The notes under the pieces: model-generated
The model's database searches: none
What the model saw: only the letters and a program-made list of their open reading frames with translations
What the model was told of the DNA's origin: nothing
Origin: Agriotes lineatus
Taxonomy: Eukaryota; Arthropoda; Insecta; Coleoptera; Elateridae
Assembly (NCBI GenBank): GCA_940337035.1
Contig: CALNHX010002783.1
Coordinates: forward strand, 62,001-126,000
DNA: 64,000 bases
Reading direction: 5' to 3'
Shown here: in pieces, positions 9,553 to 22,059 of the stretch
Numbering within the stretch: the stretch's first letter is position 1
How the letters are laid out: the number at the start of each line of letters is the position of its first letter
Position numbers and translations under genes: made by a program

Positions 9553-11786
9553 TTACCAAAATTCTAAATCTTCCATTTCAAAACTAATTGCAGAATATTT
9601 TAGCGATCGAAATTCCCGATCGAAAGCATTGACATCCGTTATCAGATTAAGAAAATTTATAATTAAGGGGCCGAGACTATCAACATTTGCAATTGTTGAA
9701 GGATTTAAAAAATTTAATGGTTTAAGAATAACAGCTTCGCGGGAATTAAATGGAAATCTTTTGAAAATTTGACGGGCTGCTTCGGTGTAAAGATTTAAAC
9801 ACTTCAAACGGAATAGTTATTTTCATAACAAGCGTCGAAAGTAGCAAATATCGTGCGAGTGTTGATTAGGCAAACGAGGGCGTAGCGTAGCGAAGCCCGA
9901 ATGGATCTAAAACACGAGCACAGATATTTGCACTTTCGAGCGAGTTATGAACACTATTTTTTAGACGACCACAGAAAGTAAATTCTATTTTTAAGAATTG
10001 TTTTTATTTCGTTTACAAAATTGACTGTTATATTATTGGTACAATTATAAAAAATGAGGGCTTGTTGGGAAGCATAGCAACGAATAGAGCAAAAGCGTCT
10101 GGATTATTTGACTAACTGTGTGCCGTTACGATATAACTAGTACGATATAATATCCTGCTAGTGTATGAAATTGTTAACTCTCTGTAGTAGGCTGTTGTCG
10201 CGATAATGTTACTCTCATACGTGGTTGTTAAAAAAATATTTTGCACTATCTGTTAAACTATTATTTGCTAGCGCTACTGCGATATTTGGACCAAAGTACA
10301 AGTGCTCAATTGAAGCATAATATTCCGGATTTCTATACTGTAATTTGCTTAAATCCGTGTTTTTAAGTACTCTGGTTTGATGTAATAACTCCACAATAAT
10401 TTAAAAGCACTTACCATTCGTGGATAAAGCAAGTGAATCTTTGGAGCTTCAGCCTGAAATTCTAAATTCATATCATTAAATGTAGGTAATACGAATTGTA
10501 AAAATTCTAAATATAATTTATTAATGGGGTTGTTGAGCAGTTCATAGATTTAGGTGGCTCCAGAAACAGAATCATAATCTTCATCCCGAAAATAGAGTTT
10601 CAATTATTCAAGCTGTTTTAAAACCCTTCCTACTACATTATTAAGTGATAACCATCGAGTCTGGGAAGGGTGTAATATTTTGTGCGGTGTAACATTCAGA
10701 AATGATTGAAATTGACTTTTTTTAAAAATTATATTGCATGTAAGTGTACACACTTCTTACCAATGTTTCAACCTCATCTGGTAATGTTTGGCAAGCATAC
10801 GATCCGCATAGCGCCAAAGAATGGTAAATGCACTTCATTACAAAAAAATGTGGAACATCTTTTAACAGCAGTGATTTTGAAGAATGTATATTACCTATCA
10901 TTGTATTGGCACCATCTGCACCAAAACCAACTAAATTTTGTTTGTATGGCACATTGTATTGGTTAAAAAAAGTTGTAATTACATTATAAAGATTTTGAGC
11001 AGTAGCACCTGCCACCGGAATTAATGCTAAAAATTCATCTTTAATTTTAAAATTTTCATGGTATCGAACAATTGCCAAATGTTTGACAGCTGAATTGTTC
11101 GTAGACTCCTCAACTAGTAATGATAATTCTGTCGTTTTCAACTTTTCGAGTAATATTTCGAAGTTGATTTGCCAATTACATTGTTAATTAAAGCAGTGCA
11201 TTTGGTTCTGCTACATGACAGTTTGCGAATTTGATCTGATTCTATTCCCGAGCTAACGATAGTTTTTATTAATTCTGTCAAATGATCGGAAGTGTTAATT
11301 GATATATTATATTCTGCTATAAAGGCAGCAATTCGAATTTCATTTTGTTTTAGAATTTTATCGCTGGTAGCAGTGAAATGAAAAGTGTTCTTTGTTAAAG
11401 TGGGTTGCCCTTTTACAGATACAGCTTTTTGTTTATGTATTTTAGAGCTATTATGTCTTTTAATAGCACCTATACCCCCCCCCCCCTAAATAATTATTAA
11501 AGCAAATCTTACATCTAAAATAATGGGTACCACGCTCGCTGCGCTCTATCCAATTTTTAAAATCTTCCACCTGTTCCCATTCTGCCTTGTATTTTTGGGT
11601 GTAGAATTTACGTTTTTTCGAAGTACGTGTATCTTTACTATCATCGGAAGTATCGGAAGGTTCCTTATTTTCAGAAAAGTCTAGATTTTGAGTTCCCTCT
11701 ATACTTCTGCTTGGCTCTGGAAATAATTTACCTTCACCGGAAAATCCACCTTCCATAGACGGGCCAGATACGTCAGTACTTTCCAC
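9553..11786 (-). pseudogene. hAT transposase (ZBED/SCAND3-like), decayed
   Basis: The N-terminal piece (11786-11460) is acidic and serine-rich. It is followed by '...KAEWEQVEDFKNWIERS' and a Cys-pair segment 'FRCKIC' like the first half of a BED or TTF-type finger, ending in a C-run frameshift at about 11478. The middle piece (11141-10722) has 'GFGADGANTM' and 'KCIYHSLAL', the second catalytic Asp region and conserved His of hAT transposases. A C-terminal piece is at 9807-9553 ('FKRFPFNSREAV'). Further fragments lie between, for example about 10430-10490. A foldback interrupts the gene at 9821-9953. Frames are broken many times, so no active protein is expected. Confidence 0.7.
9821..9953. 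repeat. Foldback hairpin inside hAT transposase
   Basis: The arms start 'ttcataacaagcgtcgaaag' and end with the inverse of 'ttcataactcgctcgaaagt'. They pair through 'gcaaatatc...gtgcgagtgtt'. The loop contains 'cgtagcgtagcgaagcc'. There is no coding content. Confidence 0.7.
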
Positions 11787-11989
11787 TTTTTGGGTACTTG
11801 TACTTGGTTAGGAAAATATTCTCGGGATTTCTTTTGTGAAGTTATTAGAAATTTTCTCATTCTGATGACGCAAACTTGAAAAAAATATATAATTAATTTT
11901 AAATTTCATTGACGAACAAACATAACATTTTTTTTTCAAATACAAAAAATACCTACATTATTTAAATACACTTGGGTCACAGTGTGTTA

Positions 11990-13600
11990 GAACAATTTGT
12001 AATTCAGTAATATACTAAATATTTATTTCCATCCGAAAGTTATTTCCGATTCATTTAGGCCTAAACTTAATAACGCTACCAAAAGTTATTTCCATAAGAA
12101 CCTTTCTTCTGCTAGCATTTCAAATATTAACGCATTGCAGTTTCTAAATTCGTCGAAATTCGGTTATAAATTCATCCTTTGTTCTCTTTTGCGAACGTTG
12201 CCGTTTCAGCTTAGCGAATTCTTCGTATTCGTTATTGTTCTGGCACCCTCAAGGTCCCTTCCAGTTTCGTGAGAAATGTTTAGTCAGCTTTTGAGATCCT
12301 CGAATCTTCTGAACCGTTTACCATGAGTGGAACAAACAACGTAGATAAGCCGCGTCTGCGCTTGGTCATTTCGCTTGTTGGCACCAAAAACTTCACTTAG
12401 CGTGGAGCCCGCAAGATGTGAGGGTCACGCTTGGTCTGCGGCCAGCGTCGATCTGCCGAATCCGCGTAAAAAGTTTAATGTCGAAATTCTTGTGTTGTGA
12501 AGCTACCGTGTCGTCGTCAATTCGAGCTTAGTGCATAGTGGTTAGAGGTGAACGTTTAGCAGAGTCTTCCGTCCCGTTTGGAGCTGAGCAACTCCGATAA
12601 CACTTATTGTGGATTATATTTTGAAAACACTCAACCGTGTGTTAAACCTACCAAGTAGTACGCCGACCCGATCCCTTTGTCATTTGTTTCACATGTTATT
12701 TCATCAATAGAGTTTATTGTTAATTATTTCTACGTTTTTTATTGGTGCGTTTGCATGAATTGTTGTGTCTATGTTTTGTACAGGAACCAAATGGTGTAAG
12801 TAAGTGTAAGTTGATGCCAATTGAGGTAGGTTTGATCCAGCTGTTTGCAGTCGCTACCTCATGTTGTGCCAAGGTGTTTGTAGAAAGGCGGGCCTGCTAG
12901 TTCCACATTCGAGTTGACTCGCCTATTGTTTAATGATATTGATGTTGTTTATGTTGTTGTTTCCCGATGTATTCTGGAATGTGGTGGCGTCCTTATTTAA
13001 CATCATTTACCCCTTTGTATCGAAGCCCAGCCCTAACTTTCAGATAGTATTAGAACCACGACCTCTCGCTGAGCACCCAATAGCTGGCGCACCTTGTTAC
13101 AGCACATCTCATAACGGGGTTGGGGCTGTATATATTCGGTAAAATTCCCAATTATGTCGTAAAGTCGCTTTGTGGGTAACAGTTTTGGCTATCAAGCGTA
13201 TTATTTTGTTTTGCACGCTTGAGGGGCTGATTGTTAATGTCGTTAACGCGTTTTCGTGCTGTAACAAGTGGTCACAGTACTCACAATACTCACAGCACAC
13301 TTCGAACTTTGATAATTTTTTTTACGTTTGACCGAAAGTAAAAATGCAAATGTGAACAATTCACATTCGGAGTTCTATTTATAGCCTCGGGCACTTAGTT
13401 TGAATCGGGGAAATACCTATTTTCGGTTAAGTAATTCATGGGAATTACTTACCTTCGCATTTCAAATCTCAGGCTGCCATCTGTCCGTCACAGCGAAAAC
13501 TAATTTCTAAGATTGGAATAATAATAGTAGGTAGTAAACTGCAACAACGGCGAAAGGGGCGAAGGAATTTTTGCTTTATTTGTTCTTTTTTATAAAATAG
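11990..13600. other. 5' part of the hAT element, no gene recognised
   Basis: This lies upstream of the transposase pieces. 12180-12700 is less AT-rich and has no convincing frame on either strand. A short inverted repeat 'cttgttacagcac' / 'gtgctgtaacaag' (about 13092-13104 and 13256-13268) could mark a ~175-bp nested element. The open frame at 12933-13142 has no recognisable features and I do not call it. Confidence 0.4.
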
Positions 13601-13717
13601 ACTGGAAAAAATCACTAGATAACTCTTTTGGAAAAAGCTATCACTAAATCACTAGATTGACTAAAAATCACTAGATCTAGTGAAATTTCACTAGACCTGG
13701 CAACACTGCAGTGTTGG

Positions 13718-15009
13718 TATATGCTGTGGACTGCAGCTCCCTCTACTTTATTAAATAATTCCCACTGTAGGTGTCAAAATACCTCCCGCTAATTGGTAAT
13801 AAATAGAGAGCGGATATTTAGATTCCAAAAAACTTAAAAAAATAGGTATTTATTTTAGGTTAAAAAAATCCATATTTACATCGCAAAAATGTCAAAATAG
13901 GTGCCGATTTTAAGATAAAAAATTTATATATTTTTTAAAATAATTTAGAATTAAGTAAAGTTAGGTTCTTAAATTGATTTATATTCATCGGTGTTGTTAT
14001 AGACTCTTAACCAAATTAATTTTAGTATCGTTAAGAGCTTTATTACCGCACTGAGTGCGAAATGGATAGAAATTACAGCACTCAGTGCGGTAATATCCAT
14101 TACCGCTTTTTATATAAATAAAATATATCGAACCATTTTGTGATTGGCTACAACCTATTGAATAATGAAAATATAATTTTCTGATTGGTTAGAACTTGCA
14201 AACTATTGAAAAATGAAAATAGAATTTTATGATTGGCTGCAAACTGTAAATTATGAATCACAATGAATGGCCATTGTACAGTAGAAGTAGATAAAAGAAC
14301 ATTTACAGGATTTTTGTAACAGTAATTCAATAACAGGGATAGATTAGAGTTTCTAGAAGCCATTTAAATAGATATTGATTAGAATTGAAAAATGTGTCTC
14401 CTAAAAAGCGTCTTGAATAAATAACGTAATAATTATCTAACGAAGTAATTAACATTTTATATTATTTTTCCCAATTATAAATTTTTAAAGTGTTCACATA
14501 AGAAATTTTATTTTTTATTTTAAGTCTTGAATGGAAATTTTGAAAATATTAAAAAAATTAGGGGTTTGCTGGCCTTGAGATTGTTCAGTTAGCTAAAAAT
14601 AACACACTCTAAAACAAATTCATTGAAATCTTACTTAATTTCCGAAAAATAGCACTTTTCGGATTTTGACAATTTCAAAAAACTCCATTTTCTAAACAAG
14701 TAAAGATCACTCAGTATATATGATAGGGGCTAAATATATTTTTAGACAAGCACAAACTACTGACGTAAAAAGCTTTTTTGAAAAATCAAAATTAAAATGT
14801 TTTCCCATGTTATGCCGACTTTTTGGCGGATACTGTATATTAGGTTATTAAATGAAACAAATTGTACAACGTAAACAAACCCCAATGTATAATTATAATA
14901 TAAAATAAAATAAAAAATATAATAAACCTCTAACTGAATATAATTTTAATATTTAAAACAAATTGAAAAGCAAAGTTCACAGGATTTTTAACAATTTAGA
15001 AATACTTTT
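13718..15009. other. AT-rich spacer with a hairpin and a short tandem repeat
   Basis: A perfect 17-bp inverted repeat, 'attaccgcactgagtgc' at 14042-14058 and its inverse at 14078-14094, forms a hairpin. About 14141-14245 holds three diverged copies of a 41-48-bp unit beginning 'tgattgg'. Otherwise no gene, terminal repeat or coding frame was recognised. Confidence 0.6.
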
Positions 15010-15621
15010 TTTGGCCTAATCTACTAGATATTTGGCCAGCTCTATGTTAGGGTTGTAACCTAGTGGGAAATGTAACGAGAAGTCAAATTCACATGAATTT
15101 TATCATACACTAACACTGTGGCTGTATCAATACCCTAGAAATACACCGTTGAGTAATGGCATAAAAATTCACTGTTGCTTAATTATGTATCTATATTTTC
15201 AATTGAATTGCTGATAAAAAGTTAACGAGAGATTGAAATATTATCATCTTGTTGGTCGAGAGTAACGAAGCAATACTCGTTGGCAGTTAGACTTCGTTTT
15301 CTAATCAGTTCTTCATTAACAAACTTCTTGCTACGGCGTACAGGAGGCAGTTTAATACAATATGATTTATATCAGCTACTGTTTGATGGCAGCTATCACA
15401 ATAAGGGCTGTCTTTAATATTGATTCTGTATAGGTGTGCCGGAAAGCAGCCATGTCCCAGTTTTAACCTCAAAATTGTAGAGGAAAATTGTCAATGAATT
15501 GGGTGAGTATTAATGTCTGGGGTTGCTTTCGGTAAATATGGGTGAATTAAGGCATACTGCGTATTGGATACATTTGTAAATTCCTTCCACTTATTAAATT
15601 GATTTATGCAATTTTGTTTAA

Positions 15622-16529
15622 CCCTGCAGTGGTCGCGCCAAGTCTCACAAACCCGATGAATACATTATTGAGTGGGAATTTGTTAAAGGGAGTGTAAGAG
15701 GGTTGTGCGTCTTGGTACCTTTCAATTTTTAGACTTTAAGTTGCCTCCCGATAATCGGTATAAGCACAGTTGTTAGCGTTCATGAGTCATTTGAAAAAAG
15801 TCTGTGAGACTTGGTGCGACCATTTACGTTTGTGAAATTGTTTTGCCTTCTTGATGTTTTTACATTGAATGTAGCTACAAATCATTTATGTTGCAAACAA
15901 CATCGACGTTAGTATACCAAGACGTCAATATATATAAGAATTAGCTTTGATTCTAACAAATGACCAATTACATCAGCGATCACTACTCTAAAGTTTTCCA
16001 CCGGAAATCCATCTAAGAAGAGAAGAAGTAGCTGGAACCTCTTCAGACCATCCAGTAGATGACCCTAATAACCCCACAATTAAAAAACATTGCTTTCTTG
16101 CAAAAAATAGCAAAAGAAGATTTTTGTAGAAAAAATGTGTTCATCGCATGGAGGGTTTTTGTGCACTACGTGTGCATCCTTGCACCAAAATGACGAAAAT
16201 TAATTGTTTTGTTCCACCTCTTGGTATTAAAAACATTGTTCCGTCCATAAATGTATATAGAAAAATAAAATCTTGAAATTCATCAGAGGCTGTGTTTACT
16301 ATTATGAAATTAGCATGATCTACAAAAACCTTTAAAAAAATAGAAAACAGTAAATAGAATACTATTTTTTTAATGTTAGCAGCAACTGAAATACAACTGA
16401 AAATCTTGGTAATAGTAAATAAACATCTCATATTAAAATTTATTGTCATATAAATGGTTCTTAATTTTTGGGTTTAAGAGACTTGGCGCGACCAGACGTG
16501 TCATGAAATTGGGCGTGACCACTGCAGGG
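15622..16529. mobile_element. piggyBac-like non-autonomous element (TTAA, 13-bp ends)
   Basis: The ends are CCCTGCAGTGGTC and its exact inverse, bordered by TTAA at 15618-15621 and 16530-16533. A further motif 'ggtcgcgccaagtctc' occurs at the left end (about 15632) and again inverted inside the right end (about 16480). A variant lies near 15806. TTAA targets with short ends and inner inverted repeats are typical of piggyBac elements. The 908-bp interior has no transposase. The minus-strand frame at 16449-16141 has no recognised domain. Confidence 0.85.
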
Positions 16530-16981
16530 TTAAAGATCATATTTAAGTCATTGGTTGGTATTTTCATATTTAAGTTATTTTTAGGAATTTTGGTCTATCA
16601 ACAATTTCGTTTCCTAAAATTCCTGCGTGGCCTTTGACCCATATAAAAACTATTGTCGTTTCATGTGTTTTATGTTTGACCACTAAACTAATAATATCAG
16701 CAACAAGAGTATTTGTTCAAATTTTTTACGTTACTGTTCTTAATTGCTTTTAGAATTTACATAGCGTCTGATACTATAACAATTGTCGTAAGATTCCTAT
16801 TCAGCCACCACTTCAGACCTTCTACTATGGCAGCTGCTTCAGCACTGTATATGTATATTGAAATATGTAGTGGTAGGTTATAAGTTTCGTGAACATTAAA
16901 AGACGGAATATAAAATGCACAGGATGTGGGAAGCAGACTTTTCGAGTCATCCGTGTATATAAACGTAGAACTATCCCATCG

Positions 16982-17452
16982 AGATAAACATCGCAAATTC
17001 TGGCACGACTACCCTAAAGCAAGGCACACTAGAAACTTCATAGGGGAAACATCCAAGAAAGTGACACTGGCACTCCTGGAAAATGGAAGGGAGAAAATAA
17101 AACACATAAGGATAACTACAGGAGACTGTTATATGAACAAACACATGCACACGATAGGAGTGCCAGCAAACACAGACTGTAGATTCTGTGAAGAGGGGGA
17201 CCAGACTCCAATCCACTGGATATGCGAGTGCGAGGAACTCATAGGTAACTCTGCGACATAAACACTTTGGGGAAACAACAATCGAACCCGAACTTCTGAT
17301 AAACACCTCACTAAACGCACTAGTAAGCTTTTTTGAGGACATCGAAATACCTCTGTCAGGCTAGGTGAAGCTCTGGGACGTGCACAATAGGTCTTTTAGG
17401 CCGCAGTGCAAGAAGGGGGACCAACCCAACCAGAAGTATCTATAATATAATA
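16982..17452 (+). mobile_element. 5'-truncated LINE fragment with 9-bp target duplication
   Basis: The segment is flanked by ATCCCATCG on both sides (16973-16981 and 17453-17461) and ends in 'tataatataata'. It interrupts the RNase H domain of the minus-strand LINE. In phase, 16983-17261 encodes 93 residues including 'RITTGDCYMNKHMHTIGV' and 'CRFCEEGDQTPIHWICEC'. This is the C-terminal CCHC-like region after RNase H in Jockey/I/R1-type ORF2 proteins. Truncation from the 5' end with a direct-repeat target site and an A/T-rich 3' tail is how target-primed insertion normally looks. Confidence 0.85.
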
Positions 17453-20145
17453 ATCCCATCGTTCAGTGTATTCTAAATATAGCTGTTGGTTTATTGCCGG
17501 TAAGTATATCTGTGTATTTTGGAAAGTGTATCTCACATTTACACCATAACGAATCGTACTGAATATCAAATATTCAGAATGGCGACTCTCCTTATCTAAG
17601 TTGGTAGTTTCGGTAAATGCTTCCGATAGAGGCGGTGAGTTTTTCTTATTCCAAAACTTATTTGTAGGTGTGTGGGTTGGTCAGTACTGAAATATTATCT
17701 AATAGCTTTTTATTTGCACTAGTCTTCATGTTCATTACAAATTTATTTGCCAAATATCGCCTTCGTATGTCTAGCGGAGGTTCTTGTGCTTCTGCTAACA
17801 TAGGTAGAACTGGCGAGGATTTCATAACTCCAAGACAAATGCGTATAGCTTAATATTGACATTTATCTACTAATTTTAAAACGGGAGTTACAAGCTGAAC
17901 CATAAAAGCTAGCTCTATAGTCCAAAATAGCTCTTACATATGCTTTATAAAAAATTAAAGCCATACCAGGATCTGCACCCCAATATGTTTTTTGTGATTA
18001 CTCGCAGCAAATTAATCCTTCCTTCGCATTTATTTATGATTTACTTAATATGATCTCTCCAAAGCAATTTTTTATCTAATATAATTCTTAGGTACCTTGT
18101 ACTATTGTTAACGTTTACTCTATATCCGATAAGATATTTGCGTCAATTTAGGCTGATGATGACGAGAGAATATGGTTATGGACGTCTTTTCGGTGGATAA
18201 ATCGAATCCTGTTCTTACAGCCATGACTGTAGTTTATGCATAATATTCTCTAATTGTTTATTGTAACCTGATATTTATAGTCTTGTGAATAGAAAAAAAT
18301 GTCATCCGCATACTGAACACACTTAATTCTACTATCTCGCAATTGATGTAAGCTTGCAGTATACAAATTAAATAAGAAAGGACTCAAGTCAGACCCCTGA
18401 GGTAATCCTTTACTTACTATACGTCTTTCTATAATGTTACCATTTTCGCGCAGGTATAAAGTTCTACTTTTATGCAAATTTATAATATTATGGGCAGTAC
18501 TTTGCGGTATGCCAAACTGAATCATAATATTTTTCAGTATATGAAGGTCGACTGATTGGTAAGTGTCCCTCTGCCTTTACGAAACCCGTATTGATTAAAG
18601 AGTAATAGGTAATTGTTTTCGCTCCAAAATTCCAGTCTTAATTTCACAATTCTTTCAAAAGTTTTAGTTAAACAGAACATTAGTGAAATCGTCCTATAAG
18701 AAGTGACACATGTATGATTTTTTCCAGGTTTAAGGATGGACTTAATTATAATTTCTTTACATATTGAAGGAGATTCTCCACTTAACCATAAAAAGTTAAA
18801 TATATCTAGTAGAAGGAGTTTAGCTTTGCAAGATATGTTTTGTATCATGGGATACGTTATATTATCTATGCCAGGAGTCGTACTTGTGCTTTTAATTGGG
18901 CTGTCAAGTTCTTCCAAGTTGAAGAAATGAGTGAAAAAGTTGTCTGTTAACGTTATCAGCTATTATGTTCTTGGTTTCTCTTTCTACATATGGAGGGGCT
19001 AGCTGGTTTAAAACCAAATTGGCAATTTCCATAGGTACTATTGGCCTTGCAATATTACGTTTTGCAATTGCTCTAATTTGACGCCAAATTTCTAAAATAA
19101 GGGTACTTTTATTGGTTTTATTACAGTATTGAATCCAGTTATTTTTGGCTTTGTTTTTAAACAGTCTTCGGGTTTCGGCCATAACTCGTTGACATTCAAC
19201 AACGTTAACAATCGAAGAAGCTATATACTTATTAATTGTGTTTTTCCGGGCATTTAAAGCTGCTGAGCATTCACCGTCCCACCAGATGGGTTGCTTGGGA
19301 CTTAGGTTTAAATGGCCTCTTTAGTGGTATGAATAAGGTTGCTGCATGGTTGATTGCCTCATAAAAACAATCTATTTTATCATTTATGTTCAGAGAATCG
19401 TAATCTATTTGGTTTAAAGTTGTATCTAAGGCATTTCTAAAACGATTCCAATCTGCGTCTGCGTCTTTCCGTTTGCACGAGGGAAATATAACAGTAGAAT
19501 CAACAAAGGAGTTATTAATATTTATTAGAATTGGAAAATGATCGCTACCAAGGCTATCTTCACATAAACTCCAAGTTGCAGATAATGCTAGGTCGGCCGA
19601 TACTAATGTGATGTCAACTGACGATAGTTGAACGCTGTGTCTATTTAATCTGGTTGGTTTTTGTTCATTAATTATTGTGAAGTTAGTCGTATCTGCTGCA
19701 TCAACTAAATGTGTACCGGTTACATTTGTTTGGGGGGAGCCCCATAATACATGATGAGCATTGAAGTCCCCACAAATTATTGTTTTGCTGCTTGAAAATT
19801 GACTAAATATGTCATCCCAAACGGATATTGTTACTTTGATATTAGGCGGGCGGTAAATAGAGACAATGTTTAACCAATAATTTTTAGTTTTAGCTTCTAT
19901 AGCGCATAATTCTATATTGCTGTTGAAATGGTTATTTATTACATTTTCTTTGTATAATAAATGTTTTGCTACTAATATAGCAACACCACCTTTTCCATCA
20001 AGGCGATCTTTCCGTACACACACAAAACCGTTGAACGTCATATTGAGATTACGTTTGAACCACGTTTCTTGCAAAACTACAATATCTACCGCTCTTGAAT
20101 TTATAAATACTTTTAATGATAGATGTTCAAACTTATGTTTGACCA

Positions 20146-20745
20146 TGGATTAAGAAAAAGGTGTAAAACTAAGTGGAATGATGTAAACCCAAAAGTGCAT
20201 GTAATTAAAATACGGAAACTAGTTCAACGTGTGCTAGAGAAGTTGTTTGTAAACAAGACTCGACAGTTTGAATTAAGTTACTGGGTCAATTTGCAATTAC
20301 TATAGAAAGCGTTTTGCCAACCGTTGCGTTTTAAGACTTGCACTGGGTCATATTGCGACCACTTTGTATAATTACGCTACATTAATTGCATACTATCGTG
20401 TTTTTTGTCTATGTTAATAGTAGGTTGAAAAAACTCGACACACATTCAATCATACATAAGGTTCTGTATTTATTATTTAAATCAATATACTTTTAACTAT
20501 TAAAGTATGTTCATTTGTAACGACGCACGAAGGCTACGATTGTCTTTAAAGGGGTGGTAAGGCCTGACCATTCCCGCTACATCTTATCGCAACCAAGAAG
20601 TTCCATCTCCTGTCAAGAAACAACGTGGTTCTACAATAATATAAAGTTTATGTTCCAAGGTGCGAATTTGACGACTGCAAGAATAATTCCGGAACTAAGA
20701 AAATCGAAGGCTGGCACAAATTCAATCAGCGTAGCGGAAACAATA
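20146..20745 (+). other. Unidentified insert splitting the LINE endonuclease
   Basis: The LINE endonuclease reading frame stops at about 20745 ('...SVLANR') and resumes at about 20141 ('KHKFEHLSLK...'), so roughly 600 bp between are foreign. The plus strand has short open stretches (20123-20305 and 20554-20769) with no recognised domain. No clear terminal repeats or target duplication were found, so the element type is unknown and the borders are approximate. Confidence 0.45.
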
Positions 20746-20873
20746 GACGATTCGCTAATACTGATCTAGCATTCCACTGCATTATTTTAAGATGCCTATA
20801 GTTGTATCTATCCGTAATTATTGATTTTTAAAGAAAATTGTTGACTTTTACATTTATTTTTGATAACCTCTTC

Positions 20874-21964
20874 TCATTCAGATTTGGATAGTTTACTATT
20901 TTCTAAATTAATTTCTTCAACTATTGCGTTAACAATATAATATATCTTATGAATGTAATTTTGTGAATTACTTTGACTATTTTCCAGATAAATTCTGTGA
21001 TATTGGGGAGGGTATGGATTATGGGGTATCAGGCCCCCTGGCTTGCTTTTACTCTCTCTTGAGATATCAATTTTTGTGAAAGTATTTACTGGAGATTCGA
21101 CTTTCTTTCGTTTACTAATACTTGTGAATAAGGGAATTGTATCAGGTTTATGTACTGGATTCGATAGACACGAGAAATTAACGTTTTTACCAGACCCTTT
21201 CCTGTTATTACCAGAAATGCTAGGAAATCTGTCAATATTTATACAGTCGAGACTATAATCATTAAGTGTCCTTGCGTATGATCCTGGGTTGCATATTATG
21301 GCAGAGGCATCCTTAAAATATAAATTATTAGTCGCCATTTTTATTTGCTTTTGCTTGTAAAATTCTGGGATTTTTTTGTGGTCAGTGGCTAAATGCTGGC
21401 CTTTGCAATGAAAGCAAACTTAGTGGTCAGTCAAATCGCATGCACTGACATCATGATCTTTACTGCAACGACTACGTCTGGCATTACCTTTACATTGTCT
21501 CCTAAAATGACCAAATCCCAAACATTTAAAACATTGCAAGACTCTTTGGACAAACGGTTCACAAAGACATCTTACTCTGTGTATATAAACGCACTGTGGT
21601 AAAAGTATCCCCCGAATCGAGATGATAACACTTTGCGTTGGTAATACTTTGTCTTCAATTTTACGCATTATACGTTTAATATTGTGGATATATATTTTTC
21701 GTTTTAGAAAATTCTAAATAATTTTTAATTTCTTGTTCGGATAAACACTTATCAATTCCGCGGGTAACGCCTTGTTTAAAAAATAAATAATGGGGGTATA
21801 TAGCAATCCAATTTCTGTTCTTTTAGGATATGCGAATCGATAAGTGCGCAGGCGCTACTGTAATTTCGTAGTTCTACACGTATCCTGTTTTTTCCAAGAG
21901 AAGTAATATTAATTATCTTACCTTTTAGATTTTCGTGTCGTAAGTGTAGTAATTTACCTATCAA
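20874..21964 (-). pseudogene. LINE ORF1 (gag-like, CCHC zinc knuckles), frameshifted
   Basis: The pieces are 21964-21776, 21668-21420 and 21338-20874. The middle piece contains 'CFKCLGFGHFRRQC', a classic CCHC knuckle, then 'CSKDHDVSACD', and just beyond its stop 'CFHCKGQHLATDHK'. This gives the two to three knuckles typical of Jockey/I ORF1 proteins, which coat the element's RNA. The first piece resembles the RRM-like region that precedes the knuckles. The last piece is a basic, serine- and asparagine-rich tail. At least two frameshifts or stops separate them. It lies directly upstream of the endonuclease ORF. Confidence 0.7.
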
Positions 21965-22059
21965 GGCCGTAGGCTAGGGGGGGGGGGGTTCAAACCCTCC
22001 CCGAAATGCCTTAGCCAACCCACCGTTTTATACATATTTACTAAAATATTTTATATATA
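21963..22059. repeat. G-run border sequence next to the LINE
   Basis: 'aaggccgtaggctagggg' continues into a G11-12 run and then 'ttcaaaccctccccgaaat'. Similar GGCCGTAG...GGGG...CCCC borders occur at the ends of several arthropod repeats. The element was not identified. The long G-run may be miscounted in assembly. Confidence 0.35.

Larger units (their letters stand above)
9071..13709 (-). mobile_element. hAT transposon, degenerate but with both ends
   Basis: The left end reads CAATGTCGCCAGG. The right end is the inverse of CAGTGTTGCCAGG. The flanks are CGGTGTTG (9063-9070) and CAGTGTTG (13710-13717), an 8-bp target duplication with one mismatch. Subterminal copies of 'cactaga' or 'tcactag' cluster near both ends (9100-9140 and 13600-13695), typical of transposase-binding sites. 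A decayed transposase lies on the minus strand inside. The element is inserted in the 5' flank of zinc-finger copy B. Confidence 0.8.
15245..20785 (-). pseudogene. LINE ORF2 (endonuclease, reverse transcriptase, RNase H), interrupted
   Basis: The endonuclease starts 'IMQWNARSVLANR' (20785-20745). After a ~600-bp insert it continues at 20146 with 'VVLQETWF', 'ICGDFNAHH' and 'LGSDHFPI', all APE-type catalytic motifs. Reverse transcriptase is at 18917-18250, with 'PGIDNITYPMI', 'GLPQGSDLSPFLFN' and 'QYADDIFFYS' (the YADD catalytic box). RNase H is at 16996-16757 with 'YTDDSK', 'SAEAAAI' and 'VSDAM' supplying Asp, Glu and Asp; the usual DGS is DDS here. The C-terminal 'LGHGCFPAHLYR' and 'CDSCHQTVADINHIVLNC' lie at about 15460-15290, beyond a MITE. 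Multiple frameshifts are present, so it is inactive. Confidence 0.75.
15010..21962 (-). mobile_element. Jockey/I-type LINE, decayed and interrupted three times
   Basis: On the minus strand the order is gag-like ORF1 (21964-20874), AP-endonuclease, reverse transcriptase, RNase H and a C-terminal zinc-knuckle segment, followed by a 3' tail near 15010 ('agattaggccaaaaaaag'). RNase H and CCHC knuckles together point to the Jockey/I/R1 group of non-LTR retrotransposons. Three foreign segments interrupt it: about 20146-20745, 16982-17452 and 15622-16529. The exact 5' end is unclear. It abuts a G-run at about 21976. Confidence 0.75.

Noticed and set aside
12933..13142. 69-codon plus-strand frame inside the hAT element
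   Set aside because: No recognisable domain, and not in the orientation of the transposase; likely chance.
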